A program made the position numbers and the translations under genes. Below, piece by piece: positions 17,532 to 25,628 of a stretch of 64,000 nt of DNA. The stretch lies in contig OY781436.1 in the NCBI GenBank assembly GCA_963676875.1, positions 3,534,001 through 3,598,000 on the forward strand, in the 5' to 3' direction. The stretch comes from UBA6244 sp963676875 (GTDB lineage: Bacteria; Bacteroidota; Bacteroidia; Bacteroidales; F082). The notes below the pieces were generated by a model that was given only the letters and a program-made list of their open reading frames with translations, did not search any database and was not told where the DNA came from. The number at the start of each line of letters is the position of its first letter. Positions within the stretch are counted from its first letter, which is position 1.

Positions 17532-20102
17532 CTAGAGGTTTATTTTTAACATCACATCAAAAGTGCGGCCAAACGACCAGAATCCTTTCATGGTTTCCAG
17601 GTTGTGGTCGCTTCCATCTTCGGCATACACCACGTGGATGTCGTTGAGTAGGTTGTAGGTGTTCAATTGCACTAAACACGGGATGTTGAAAAGCTTGGTG
17701 TGTAAACTGGCATATACATTTACCGAATGAAAACCGGGAGATTGCCAGGGCTGTTGTCGATCGTTGGGATTGGTGCGAATTACGGGATCGAAGGAGGCGA
17801 AAAACTTGTCGTAGTAAATCCATTCCAGTTTAATGTCGAAGATTTTCAACAATTTGGTGGAAAACTGAGCGCCAACTTGTTGTTGAGCCATGCCCCCTAC
17901 TTTCAAACCTTTGGCCATGACCTGGATGGTGTCGATCACCACATTATCCTTGTTGAGGAGGGTTGCTTTGATGTCATTTTTCCAAACGTAGTCGCCTGTG
18001 GAGGCCGTCAATCCTAGGTTCATTTTATCATTGATGCGGAAGCCTAGGATGCTTTCCAGTCCTTGATGCACGGAGTGCAGCCCATTGATCATAGCCCGGG
18101 TTTGGGTGTTGTCTTCCAATTGTATGTATTCGTTAGAAAGCATGGATACGTTGCCCCAGTCGGTGTAATAGGCGTTTACTTCTGCATAAATGATGCGACT
18201 TTTGAATCTATAGCCTAACTCCACAGTTGAAATATGTTCGTTTTTGAGGTCTTGAACAGGTACATTGGTGTAATTTCCAAAAACATATTTGTAATAAGGT
18301 GCTCTCGAAATGTAGGCCGTGTTTCCGTATATTTCATGGTCTCGTCCCACCGAAAGGGAAATGCCTCCTCGTGTGTCAAATCCGGGTTTCACAATTATTT
18401 GGCTTCGTTGATTCTGCACATAATTGTATCGGTCGATGCGCTGATACCAGTTATTGTTTCCTCCCACCGAAAAATAGGCGTTGATAGGTCCGTTGTTGTA
18501 AACCGCTTGCGCATAAATCGCGGTGAAATTGACAACGGACGAATTATTCACCTTAATAATATCACCCACATACCTCAATTGCGGTCGGTCGGATACACCA
18601 TCAACTGCCCAACCATAATCGTCGATGAATACTTTACCACCCATCAGGTCGGTGATTTTTTCCCTGACAAGGGAGTTGAAATACCTGTAATGAATTCCTC
18701 CGGTAAGGGCTAGTTTGTCGTTGAGCTGATGCCGCAAAGTGGACATCCATCCGGTTTGCCAATGGCTGGCCAGATAATTGGTGCCCACATTCAGTGAATA
18801 TCCCGTGATGGTATCTCCATTTTGGAGTAAATAACTACCTGTATTATTTGCATTTTGGTCGTAAATTCTGGGCCAATCTATTTGTCCCGAACTGTTTCGG
18901 TATTCAAAGATGGATGGGGCGTAGTTAAAGCTCTCCGACCATTTTCCTCCGCCATAGCCCACCGAAGCATAAACCGCATTGGCCCATATGGTGCGGCTGT
19001 TAATGGAGTAGTAGTGGTTTATGCTCAGGAATGGTTTGTGATAAAAATTTTGAGAGGCTGTTTTTATTTGTCCATTTAATCCACCCCAATCCTTGTTGTA
19101 TTTGTTGCCATAATATTCATGTTCCGCGTTGGTGAGGGTGAAATTTCGTTGGTCGTGCACATCAGGTGTGCCAAGCAGTGTGATGGTGATTTTGCTTTTG
19201 TCGTTCAGTTGTTTGTTGAGAGCCAAAAAATACGACCACGAATCCACGGAAGTGGCATCAATGTATCCCGGACCAAAAAGATGCGAACCATAAAAGGCCA
19301 CATTCCAACCATTGTCCATGAGTCCGGAATTTACCGAAAAGGAAATTTCCTGATTTCCATAGGACGAAACCTGATAGGAAACGGAATAGTCGGGTGTCTC
19401 TTGTGGAGATGAGGTTACAATGTTGACGCTTCCCCCCACCGAATTGATGGCTGCGTTGGACACTCCCGGGCCCTTCTGAATTTGTATCTCTGCCATGGCA
19501 TGACTCAATCCCAGCCAGTTATTCCAATACATTAATCCATTTTCCACACTTCCAATGGGAATGCCATTGAGCAGGATGCCGATGTTCTCCTGATTAAATC
19601 CCCTGATGCTCATTTGGGCATCACCACTTCCTCCTCCTGTTCGTGTGCTGTATATTCCTGGAATGCCATTCATCAGCAAGGGAAGGGGTTGTTCTCCCAG
19701 TTGGGTGCGAATTTCTTTTGAACCGATGGTGGAAATGGTCACAGGGGTATTTTCTTTGGTGACTAGCCCTTCGGTGATGGTGATTTCATCCAATTTTACC
19801 GACATGGGGGTCAAGGAAATTTTACCCATGTCCAAATTGGTTGATTGATTAGAAACGTTGATATCCTGATATTTAAAACCAACATGACGGAACTCAATCG
19901 TCATTTTATTCAGGTCTGTAGTCAGAGAGAAATGTCCTTGTTGATCGCTCGTTGTCCCAATTGAAGTTCCTTTTATGGAAATCTGCACGTCTGCGATGGG
20001 CTGTCCATTTTGGTCATTGGAAAGACTTCCTGTAATCAGGTGTTGTGCCGTTAAGGCTTGTCCCACAAAAAAAAGCAATAGTAAAATGCCAATCCTTTTC
20101 AT
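17532..20102 (-). CDS. TonB-dependent receptor under FMN riboswitch control (candidate flavin receptor)
   Basis: An 856-residue outer-membrane receptor. A signal peptide (MKRIGILLLLFFVGQALTA) is followed by a CarboxypepD_reg-like domain (about 23-110; ITGSLSNDQNGQPIADVQI), a plug domain (PLLMNGIPGIYSTRTGGGSG, then RGFNQENIGILLNGIPIG) and a beta-barrel with aromatic C-terminal residues. It is the only gene in the RNA following an FMN (RFN) riboswitch at 20255-20378 and the intervening terminator. FMN riboswitches control flavin synthesis and uptake, so an import role for riboflavin, FMN or a flavin-bearing compound is the natural inference; the protein sequence alone does not show its ligand. 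Confidence 0.88.
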   Translation of the reverse strand: MKRIGILLLLFFVGQALTAQHLITGSLSNDQNGQPIADVQISIKGTSIGTTSDQQGHFSLTTDLNKMTIEFRHVGFKYQDINVSNQSTNLDMGKISLTPMSVKLDEITITEGLVTKENTPVTISTIGSKEIRTQLGEQPLPLLMNGIPGIYSTRTGGGSGDAQMSIRGFNQENIGILLNGIPIGSVENGLMYWNNWLGLSHAMAEIQIQKGPGVSNAAINSVGGSVNIVTSSPQETPDYSVSYQVSSYGNQEISFSVNSGLMDNGWNVAFYGSHLFGPGYIDATSVDSWSYFLALNKQLNDKSKITITLLGTPDVHDQRNFTLTNAEHEYYGNKYNKDWGGLNGQIKTASQNFYHKPFLSINHYYSINSRTIWANAVYASVGYGGGKWSESFNYAPSIFEYRNSSGQIDWPRIYDQNANNTGSYLLQNGDTITGYSLNVGTNYLASHWQTGWMSTLRHQLNDKLALTGGIHYRYFNSLVREKITDLMGGKVFIDDYGWAVDGVSDRPQLRYVGDIIKVNNSSVVNFTAIYAQAVYNNGPINAYFSVGGNNNWYQRIDRYNYVQNQRSQIIVKPGFDTRGGISLSVGRDHEIYGNTAYISRAPYYKYVFGNYTNVPVQDLKNEHISTVELGYRFKSRIIYAEVNAYYTDWGNVSMLSNEYIQLEDNTQTRAMINGLHSVHQGLESILGFRINDKMNLGLTASTGDYVWKNDIKATLLNKDNVVIDTIQVMAKGLKVGGMAQQQVGAQFSTKLLKIFDIKLEWIYYDKFFASFDPVIRTNPNDRQQPWQSPGFHSVNVYASLHTKLFNIPCLVQLNTYNLLNDIHVVYAEDGSDHNLETMKGFWSFGRTFDVMLKINL

Positions 20103-20126
20103 TATTTTTCGATTAGTTGAAACAAT

Positions 20127-20156
20127 AAAAAAACCCTGACATGATTTCAGGGCAGG
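20127..20156 (-). terminator. riboswitch-linked terminator (expression platform)
   Basis: On the minus strand, a short stem CCCTGA/TCAGGG (20152-20147 with 20139-20134) is followed by seven T (20133-20127), ending 24 bp before the receptor ATG. The 5' side of the stem extends to CCTGCCCTGAA (20156-20146), which is the exact complement of TTCAGGGCAGG in the riboswitch 5' strand (20371-20361). This gives a mutually exclusive antiterminator, consistent with transcription attenuation in response to FMN. Confidence 0.75.
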
Positions 20157-20254
20157 TTGGCAAGCAGAACTAAATATCGATGTAAGCCATGTTCAATAGC
20201 TTATAAACCTAACCACCTCCAAAAAGGATGGGTTACGACAAATTTAGTCAACAA

Positions 20255-20378
20255 TTAATTCTTCCATCCAGACTTTACTGTCGGCTCCGGAATTTCACCG
20301 GATCAGTCCCAACATATTTGTCGGGAGTCGCGGACTGTCACCGCCGGTCGGGAATTTCACCCTGCCCTGAATCCATTG
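20255..20378 (-). promoter_or_regulatory. FMN riboswitch (RFN element)
   Basis: Reading the minus strand, the conserved RFN blocks appear in the right order: GGGCAGGGTGAAATTCCC, GACCGGCGGT, AGTCCGCGA, then GATCCGGTGAAATTCCGG, AGCCGACAGT and AGTCTGGATG followed by GAAGAAT. These are the conserved multi-helix junction sequences of FMN-binding aptamers as known from B. subtilis ribD and related leaders. The 5' end coincides with the transcription start predicted from the promoter at 20385-20414. It lies upstream of a TonB-dependent receptor gene and not of rib biosynthesis genes. Confidence 0.96.
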
Positions 20379-20384
20379 TCGGGG

Positions 20385-20414
20385 CAAAAGTATTCCGTTT
20401 TTTCCGATTTCAAA
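20385..20414 (-). promoter_or_regulatory. promoter of the FMN-riboswitch/TonB receptor transcript
   Basis: On the minus strand, TTTG (20414-20411), an 18-bp spacer and TACTTTTG (20392-20385) fit the Bacteroidota -33/-7 consensus. Transcription would start about six bases upstream of the aptamer P1 strand. Confidence 0.7.
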
Positions 20415-20427
20415 TTTTGAAACACAT

Positions 20428-20482
20428 AAAAAAGCATGTGCTGCCTTATTTTAGAAAGGCTACAAATAGCACATGCTTTTTT
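20428..20482 (-). terminator. terminator of trxB
   Basis: A 15-bp inverted repeat AAAAAAGCATGTGCT/AGCACATGCTTTTTT (20428-20442 with 20468-20482), with a smaller inner hairpin GCCTT/AAGGC. It is followed by T on either strand. It separates the trxB transcript from the riboswitch promoter. Confidence 0.85.
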
Positions 20483-20493
20483 TTGGTAGAAGA

Positions 20494-21438
20494 TTAACCC
20501 TGATTGTGTATGTATTCCAAAGCTGTGAGTGCAGCTATGGTTCCGTCGGACACGGCTGTGGTGATTTGTCGGTAGCGTTTGGCGCGGTTGTCGCCGGCCA
20601 CCATTACCCCGGGCAAATTGGTTTTCATCAATTCATCGGCTTCCACTTCGTTCCATTTGTTGAGCTTCAGTGAAGTGTTGTGAAACATATCCGTGTTGGC
20701 TTCATAACCAATGAAAATAAAAACGCCATCGATGGGTTGATGAAAGGTTTCTCCCGTTTTCAGGTTTTCATAACGAATGGATTCCAGTTTCTCATCTCCA
20801 ATAAATTCGGTAATCTTCGATTCAAGAATAAACTGAATTTTAGGATGGTTTTTGACCTCCTCGATGGCATGTTCAAAAGCTTGAAAATGATCGAATTGGT
20901 GAATGATGGTTACCTTGGAAGCATACTTTGTTAACGAAACTGCTTCCTCCAATGCCGAATTTCCTCCTCCTACCACAAATATTTCTTTGTCCTGAAAGAA
21001 ATCACCATCACAAGTTGCACAATAGGAAATTCCCTTGCCTTTCAACTTCGACTCACCCGGCACATTCAACATTCTGGATCGACCTCCTGTAGCAATAATC
21101 AACGATTTGGCCTTGTATTCAATTTTATCATTGACAACCACCCGCTTCATATCGCTACCCAGATCCATATCAGTTATCGAGATATTCGATTTGATTTCAC
21201 AACCAAAAGATTTGGCCTGTTTGCGCATGGTGGAAGCCAATTGATAACCCGAGGTAGTTTCAATTCCGGGATAGTTGGCTACTTCATGGGTGAGTACCAG
21301 CTGGCCACCGATGGTTCCTGAATCGAGAATTACGGCTTTGGCTTTGGCTCGTGCCAAATATATACCCGCCGTTAATCCGGCCGCTCCACCACCTATAATG
21401 ATGGTGTCAACAATTTTTTCTTCCATGATTTCCTGCAT
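20494..21438 (-). CDS. trxB: thioredoxin reductase (NADPH-dependent flavoprotein)
   Basis: A 314-residue FAD/NADPH enzyme. It has a GGGAAGLTAGIYLARA FAD-binding motif near the N-terminus, the redox-active CATCDGDF (Cys-Ala-Thr-Cys) in the pyridine-nucleotide domain, the FVVGGGNSALEEA NADPH motif, and a C-terminal GVMVAGDNRAKRYRQ motif that binds FAD. It reduces thioredoxin with NADPH. The gene is 28 bp after a thioredoxin-like gene with an unusual active site, so the two are probably co-transcribed and functionally paired. Two ATG starts are possible (21438 or 21426); the longer adds four residues. Confidence 0.95.
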   Translation of the reverse strand: MQEIMEEKIVDTIIIGGGAAGLTAGIYLARAKAKAVILDSGTIGGQLVLTHEVANYPGIETTSGYQLASTMRKQAKSFGCEIKSNISITDMDLGSDMKRVVVNDKIEYKAKSLIIATGGRSRMLNVPGESKLKGKGISYCATCDGDFFQDKEIFVVGGGNSALEEAVSLTKYASKVTIIHQFDHFQAFEHAIEEVKNHPKIQFILESKITEFIGDEKLESIRYENLKTGETFHQPIDGVFIFIGYEANTDMFHNTSLKLNKWNEVEADELMKTNLPGVMVAGDNRAKRYRQITTAVSDGTIAALTALEYIHNQG

Positions 21439-21466
21439 GATCCGGTTTGTTCAAAAGTGAAGGTGT

Positions 21467-21814
21467 TTATTTGGAAAACTCTTTGTCGAGGATGGTTTTC
21501 ACCTGGTCGTAATTTTGAATGCTGCTGGTAGCGGCCACCAATTCACCATTTTTGTAATAAACAGTAAAAGGTAATCCCATGAAACTGCGGCAAGCAGGGT
21601 GATTACGAATGACAGCAGCTTCAGGACTGTCGAACAACATGTCGCGGAATTCCACGTGGGTGTATTCGTCCTGCAATTCTTCCATGATATCGTAAACGGG
21701 CAAACACATGGGTCCCATGCGGCCACAGCATATCATAACGTTTTCGTGATTTTTTAATATTTCAGCGTGTTCTGCGGCAGTAGCCACATGTTTTAGATTT
21801 GTTGGTAATACCAT
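21467..21814 (-). CDS. atypical thioredoxin-fold protein paired with trxB
   Basis: A 115-residue protein with a thioredoxin-like fold (beta-alpha arrangement, cis-proline in MGLPFTVYY at residue 82). In place of CGPC it has CCGRMGPMC (Cys29, Cys30, Cys37), that is, the GRMGPMC segment is longer than a standard CxxC loop. A further cysteine is in HPACRSF. It starts at ATG 21814; the upstream in-frame extension is not similar to thioredoxins. The gene immediately upstream of trxB (28-bp gap) suggests that TrxB reduces it, which is inference. I recall related proteins in anaerobic Bacteroidota, but no function is established to my knowledge. Confidence 0.8.
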   Translation of the reverse strand: MVLPTNLKHVATAAEHAEILKNHENVMICCGRMGPMCLPVYDIMEELQDEYTHVEFRDMLFDSPEAAVIRNHPACRSFMGLPFTVYYKNGELVAATSSIQNYDQVKTILDKEFSK

Positions 21815-21936
21815 TTCTGTAATAATTTTATGATTAGACAATGACCACATTATCATAAAACGTGCCAAACGGTGATTCTAAAGCGATATAAAAAGACGTG
21901 TCAGATGTTTTTGAAAAAGTGTTTTTCTCTGTCAGA

Positions 21937-22722
21937 TTACACCAGTCTTTTGATAAGTCTGAGTTTGTGTGTGTATTTTTTACTGTCGGGTTGATAAATA
22001 CCTTGATGGTCAAGCATGTCGATGCGCACACGGCCACTTGCGTGGATGATACGATGGTCTGCCATTACCATTCCCACATGGATAATTCGATCCTCATCGT
22101 TGTCGAAAAATGCCAGATCGCCGGGTTGTGCTTCATGAATAAAGTCAACGGGTTCACCTTTTTGTGATTGGTCAGCTGCATCTCTTGGCAGAGAAAGGCC
22201 ATTTAGTTGATAACAAATTTGGGTTAATCCCGAACAATCCATTCCCCAAATGGAACGCCCACCCCATAGGTAAGGTGCATTGAGGAAAGTCATGGCAGTA
22301 GCTATCAGGAGGTTGCCATTGGTGGTTTTTGGAATTTCCATGGAAGCACCTTCAAAACTAAGGTCAGTTTCCATATTGTTGTACTTACCCGCTTCAAACC
22401 GGAATAAACTGCTTCCGGCGGTCAGGTGCAGCAGGGCATGGTTATCATCAAGTCTACGTGCTATGCCTGCAACGGACTTTACAACTTGTTTGGAACTCTT
22501 TTGTAACGTGGCGAAATTGTCGGCGTTGAGTTGCTTAACCTGTTTTTCATCAACCCAACCTTCGTATTGGTCGTGAAGGCTCTGGATGAGCAGCCAACTG
22601 TTTACCTGATCTTTGATGGATATTAAATCACCATAAATCAACTGGTTGATCATTTCACTTGTGTCGGATGGTTGCTGTCTTACGGCCACCAAACTCTGAT
22701 TGCATATACCAAATAACTCCAT
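21937..22722 (-). CDS. NlpC/P60 family peptidase with SH3-like domain
   Basis: A 261-residue protein. The N-terminal part (about 1-120) contains a bacterial SH3-like region (LIYGDLISIKDQVNSWLLIQSL), and the C-terminal part is the NlpC/P60 papain-like domain. The catalytic cysteine is in GMDCSGLTQICYQ, with the histidine in DRIIHVGMVM and a third polar residue in IIHASGRVRID. Such enzymes cleave gamma-D-glutamyl to meso-diaminopimelate bonds in peptidoglycan or muropeptides. No signal peptide is apparent, so a cytoplasmic role in peptide recycling (as for YkfC-like enzymes) is likely. Divergent from the HD-domain gene. Confidence 0.92.
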   Translation of the reverse strand: MELFGICNQSLVAVRQQPSDTSEMINQLIYGDLISIKDQVNSWLLIQSLHDQYEGWVDEKQVKQLNADNFATLQKSSKQVVKSVAGIARRLDDNHALLHLTAGSSLFRFEAGKYNNMETDLSFEGASMEIPKTTNGNLLIATAMTFLNAPYLWGGRSIWGMDCSGLTQICYQLNGLSLPRDAADQSQKGEPVDFIHEAQPGDLAFFDNDEDRIIHVGMVMADHRIIHASGRVRIDMLDHQGIYQPDSKKYTHKLRLIKRLV

Positions 22723-22756
22723 AAAATAATAATTTCTCCTACTTCAACCTTTTCAT

Positions 22757-22764
22757 TAATTTTG
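22757..22764 (+). promoter_or_regulatory. -7 box (TAATTTTG) of the HD phosphohydrolase gene
   Basis: It matches TAnnTTTG and ends 22 bp before the ATG at 22786. No clear -33 TTTG is present at the right distance. Confidence 0.45.
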
Positions 22765-22785
22765 TCGATGATAAAGTAGGATCAA

Positions 22786-24852
22786 ATGAACTCAATTTTT
22801 TCAAAATTACAACATAATTATTACGAAATTTTCAAAATCGTCATGTTTATTTTGGCTGCTGCCATTGTGGCATGGATTAGTCCCAATGAAAGCATCTTTA
22901 AATATGAGTTCCAAGTAGGTAAACCATGGAATCACAACGACTTAATTGCACCTTTCGACTTTTCCATCATCAAAACACCCAAGCAAATTGAGGATGAAAA
23001 GGCAGCTTTGTTGAGCACATTTAAACCCTATTTTGCTTTCAATTCGGAAGTTACCGAAACCGGTCTTCAGCAATTGAAAATTAATTTTTACATGGCCTGG
23101 GAGATGACTCCTGCCGAACAAAAATCAGCCGATTCAATAAAGATGGAAAGGTTTTTAACTGATATATTTAATTCCATCGAAAATAAAGGTGTGATCCGAT
23201 ATGACCCTGTTATCGAAGGTAAAGATCAGTTTTACCGCATCAGGTTGATCAAAGGTAATGAGGTGAGTGAAGTTCCTGTGGGGCAATTGTTTGACATACG
23301 AACTGCCATCGAATACGGCAAGGCCAAAATAAAGCAAATCAACTCTCCCGACAGTATTTTATTGCAAATGGTACTTTCGCAATCGCTACTGCAAAATGTG
23401 TTTTTTGACGAAACCAAAACCCAGCTTGCACAGAAAGAGTTGATCCAGCAGATTTCTCCCAATCAGGGTTTGGTTCAAAAGGGGGAACTTATTATTTCTA
23501 CCGGAGAGTTGGTAACGCCTGAAAAATACCAGGAACTGATATCTTTGAAAAACGATTACGAAAAAGACTTGGCTTCGTCGGATGCTTGGAAATATGTAAT
23601 GTCGGGAATGACTTTGCTTATTGTCATGTTGTTTTTGGTACAGTATCTCTTTATGCGTTTTATCAAGGGACAATACTACGATGAGCTAAAGTATATTGTG
23701 CTGGTACTTTTTACCCAGCTTATTTTCATTATTACTGCCGAATCTGTTTTTGAATATTTCCCCGAATGGGTCTACATGATACCCTTTGCCCTACTTCCGG
23801 TAGTGCTTGCTGCATTTCTCGACAGGGGTATGGCCATACTTGTATACATAGTCACATTAATGTTGGTTAGTTTTTATGCTCCCAACAGTTTTGAATTTTT
23901 CTACACGCAAATTATTGCAGGCTTAGTTGCCGTATTTGCTGTGAAAAAATTAAGTAAACGAGCCGATTTATTCATGGGCGTGGTATTCGCTTTTCTAGCT
24001 TACATGGTGGTTTATGTGGGTATGTTGCTAGCTCAGGAAGGGTCGTTTGACAATTATTCACTTCCCATGACCGGATACCTGGCCGCAAGTTCCATCTTGC
24101 TCATGTTGGCCTTTCCCATGATCTTTCTTTATGAAAAAATGTTTGGGTTAATTACCCAACTTACCCTGTTGGAGCTTTCCAATACCAATAACCCTTTGTT
24201 ACGCGATTTAAGCATCAAAGCGCCGGGTACTTTTCAACATTCGTTGCAGGTGGCCAATCTGGCATCGGAGGCTTTGTACGAAATTGGTGGTGATGCCCAG
24301 CTTGCACGAACAGGTGCGCTTTACCATGATATCGGTAAAATGAACAACCCGTTGTATTTTGTTGAAAACCAGGTTTCAGGATACAACCCGCACGACGAGT
24401 TGGGTTATGAAGAAAGTGCCAAAGTAATCATTGGTCATGTGCTGGATGGCATTGAGATGGCACGCAAGCATGGTTTGCCGGAAAAAATTATCGACTTTAT
24501 CCGAACCCACCACGGTACACGCAGGGTGGAGTATTTTTATCGCCTTGAGAAGAAATTGAATCCAGGCATGGAAATCGATCAGTCGGAATTTACTTACCAC
24601 GGACCTGCCCCATTTTCACGCGAAACCGCCGTGGTAATGATGGCCGACTCTGTAGAAGCTGCCTCCAGAAGTCTTTCACAACCCGATGAACAAAAAATTA
24701 ACGACTTGGTTGACAACATCATCCACTCACTCATGGCAGATGATCAGTTTATGAATGCCAATATCACCATGAAGGAAATCAGCAGTGTGAGAAAAGTGTT
24801 GAAAAAGAAACTCCTCAATATTCACCACGCACGCATCGCCTATCCTGACTAG
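22786..24852 (+). CDS. 7TM receptor with HD phosphohydrolase domain (PgpH-type)
   Basis: A 688-residue protein. An N-terminal membrane helix, an extracytoplasmic 7TMR-HDED-type domain (about 30-265; ISTGELVTPEKYQELISLK near its end), seven hydrophobic helices (about 270-470) and a cytoplasmic HD domain (about 480-688) with GTFQHSLQVANLA, LYHDIGKMNNP, HHGT and MADSVEAASR metal motifs. This is the architecture of PgpH, which hydrolyses c-di-AMP, a second messenger of cell-wall and osmotic homeostasis. The HD motifs needed for metal binding are intact. Its stop codon shares the CTAG palindrome with the stop of the convergent gene. Confidence 0.9.
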   Translation: MNSIFSKLQHNYYEIFKIVMFILAAAIVAWISPNESIFKYEFQVGKPWNHNDLIAPFDFSIIKTPKQIEDEKAALLSTFKPYFAFNSEVTETGLQQLKINFYMAWEMTPAEQKSADSIKMERFLTDIFNSIENKGVIRYDPVIEGKDQFYRIRLIKGNEVSEVPVGQLFDIRTAIEYGKAKIKQINSPDSILLQMVLSQSLLQNVFFDETKTQLAQKELIQQISPNQGLVQKGELIISTGELVTPEKYQELISLKNDYEKDLASSDAWKYVMSGMTLLIVMLFLVQYLFMRFIKGQYYDELKYIVLVLFTQLIFIITAESVFEYFPEWVYMIPFALLPVVLAAFLDRGMAILVYIVTLMLVSFYAPNSFEFFYTQIIAGLVAVFAVKKLSKRADLFMGVVFAFLAYMVVYVGMLLAQEGSFDNYSLPMTGYLAASSILLMLAFPMIFLYEKMFGLITQLTLLELSNTNNPLLRDLSIKAPGTFQHSLQVANLASEALYEIGGDAQLARTGALYHDIGKMNNPLYFVENQVSGYNPHDELGYEESAKVIIGHVLDGIEMARKHGLPEKIIDFIRTHHGTRRVEYFYRLEKKLNPGMEIDQSEFTYHGPAPFSRETAVVMMADSVEAASRSLSQPDEQKINDLVDNIIHSLMADDQFMNANITMKEISSVRKVLKKKLLNIHHARIAYPD

Positions 24853-25508
24853 GATATTTTACCGATCGAGCGAAGATAACTTCCCGAATCAGGACCCAAA
24901 TTAAACAGGACATCCAATATGCTCAGGTTGGCATGAAATGCCTGTGTTTCACTAAAAACTTGGATGTAAGGAGGAAAATGGTTGTATAATGGAGGCTTTT
25001 TTGGCGAAAGCCTGTACCGGAGGTCGTCTTCTGAAGTGGGGATTGTAAAAGTACCGGTTAGCTCAAGCCTGACTTTGATTCCCAGAAGTTTGATTAACAA
25101 CGTGGTTAATCCCATGTTGAAATCCAATAATCCGGTATAACTACCGTCGTAGAATGGAGCCAATTCATCCTGATAGTACATAAAAAACGGGGATGCGTTG
25201 TAAGCTGCTGTTAGTGCCCGCCAGTGTGCCTGATACCACCTGCTATCGTTATCTATTTCCACGTCCTGAACAACTGTATGATTGCCGTTGGGTTTTTTTG
25301 TGGGAATACTCAGGTTGAGTAATCCCTGCGAAGTAAGGATGCTACAACGGTTTCTCCAGGTCTGTTTGGGATAGGTTTCCATTGATTCAATCAAACATAC
25401 TTCATTTGGCCATTGAGCCATGATGGCAAAATATTCTGCCGGTCCGCAGTAGGCTGTGGGCAGCAGGAGTTGTTCGTTTTCGATGTTTGAATTGACCATC
25501 TGGTTCAT
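24849..25508 (-). CDS. WbqC family protein
   Basis: A 219-residue soluble protein. The N-terminal LPTAYCGPAEYFAIMA, then QTWRNRCSILTSQGLLNLSIP and the ALTAAYNASPFFMYYQDEL segment, are the recognizable WbqC blocks (proline/tyrosine-rich start, RNR(C) then short strands). Members occur in polysaccharide or glycolipid gene clusters of many bacteria, but the reaction is not established. The start MNQMVNSN at 25508 is chosen because a TAATTTTG promoter lies at 25527-25534, inside the longer upstream extension. It overlaps the HD gene by 4 bp at the stop. Confidence 0.85.
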   Translation of the reverse strand: MNQMVNSNIENEQLLLPTAYCGPAEYFAIMAQWPNEVCLIESMETYPKQTWRNRCSILTSQGLLNLSIPTKKPNGNHTVVQDVEIDNDSRWYQAHWRALTAAYNASPFFMYYQDELAPFYDGSYTGLLDFNMGLTTLLIKLLGIKVRLELTGTFTIPTSEDDLRYRLSPKKPPLYNHFPPYIQVFSETQAFHANLSILDVLFNLGPDSGSYLRSIGKIS

Positions 25509-25526
25509 GAAAATTGTTTTCGTCGG

Positions 25527-25534
25527 CAAAATTA
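25527..25534 (-). promoter_or_regulatory. -7 box (TAATTTTG) of the WbqC-family gene
   Basis: On the minus strand it fits TAnnTTTG, 18 bp upstream of the ATG at 25508. It rules against the in-frame start at 25580. Confidence 0.5.
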
Positions 25535-25628
25535 GTAAATGCCAGTGATAGTTGCCTGTTCGTGGCTCCATAAAACACAAAAAGCCACTTTCTGCATGAA
25601 AATGGCTTAATGTAGTTGGTATGGAAAT

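Noticed and set aside
18234..18713. 159-codon plus-strand frame inside the 856-residue receptor
   Set aside because: Antisense to a full-length TonB receptor and lacks any recognizable domain.
25509..25580. Upstream start for the WbqC-family protein
   Set aside because: A TAATTTTG promoter lies within the extension, and the first residues lack family similarity.
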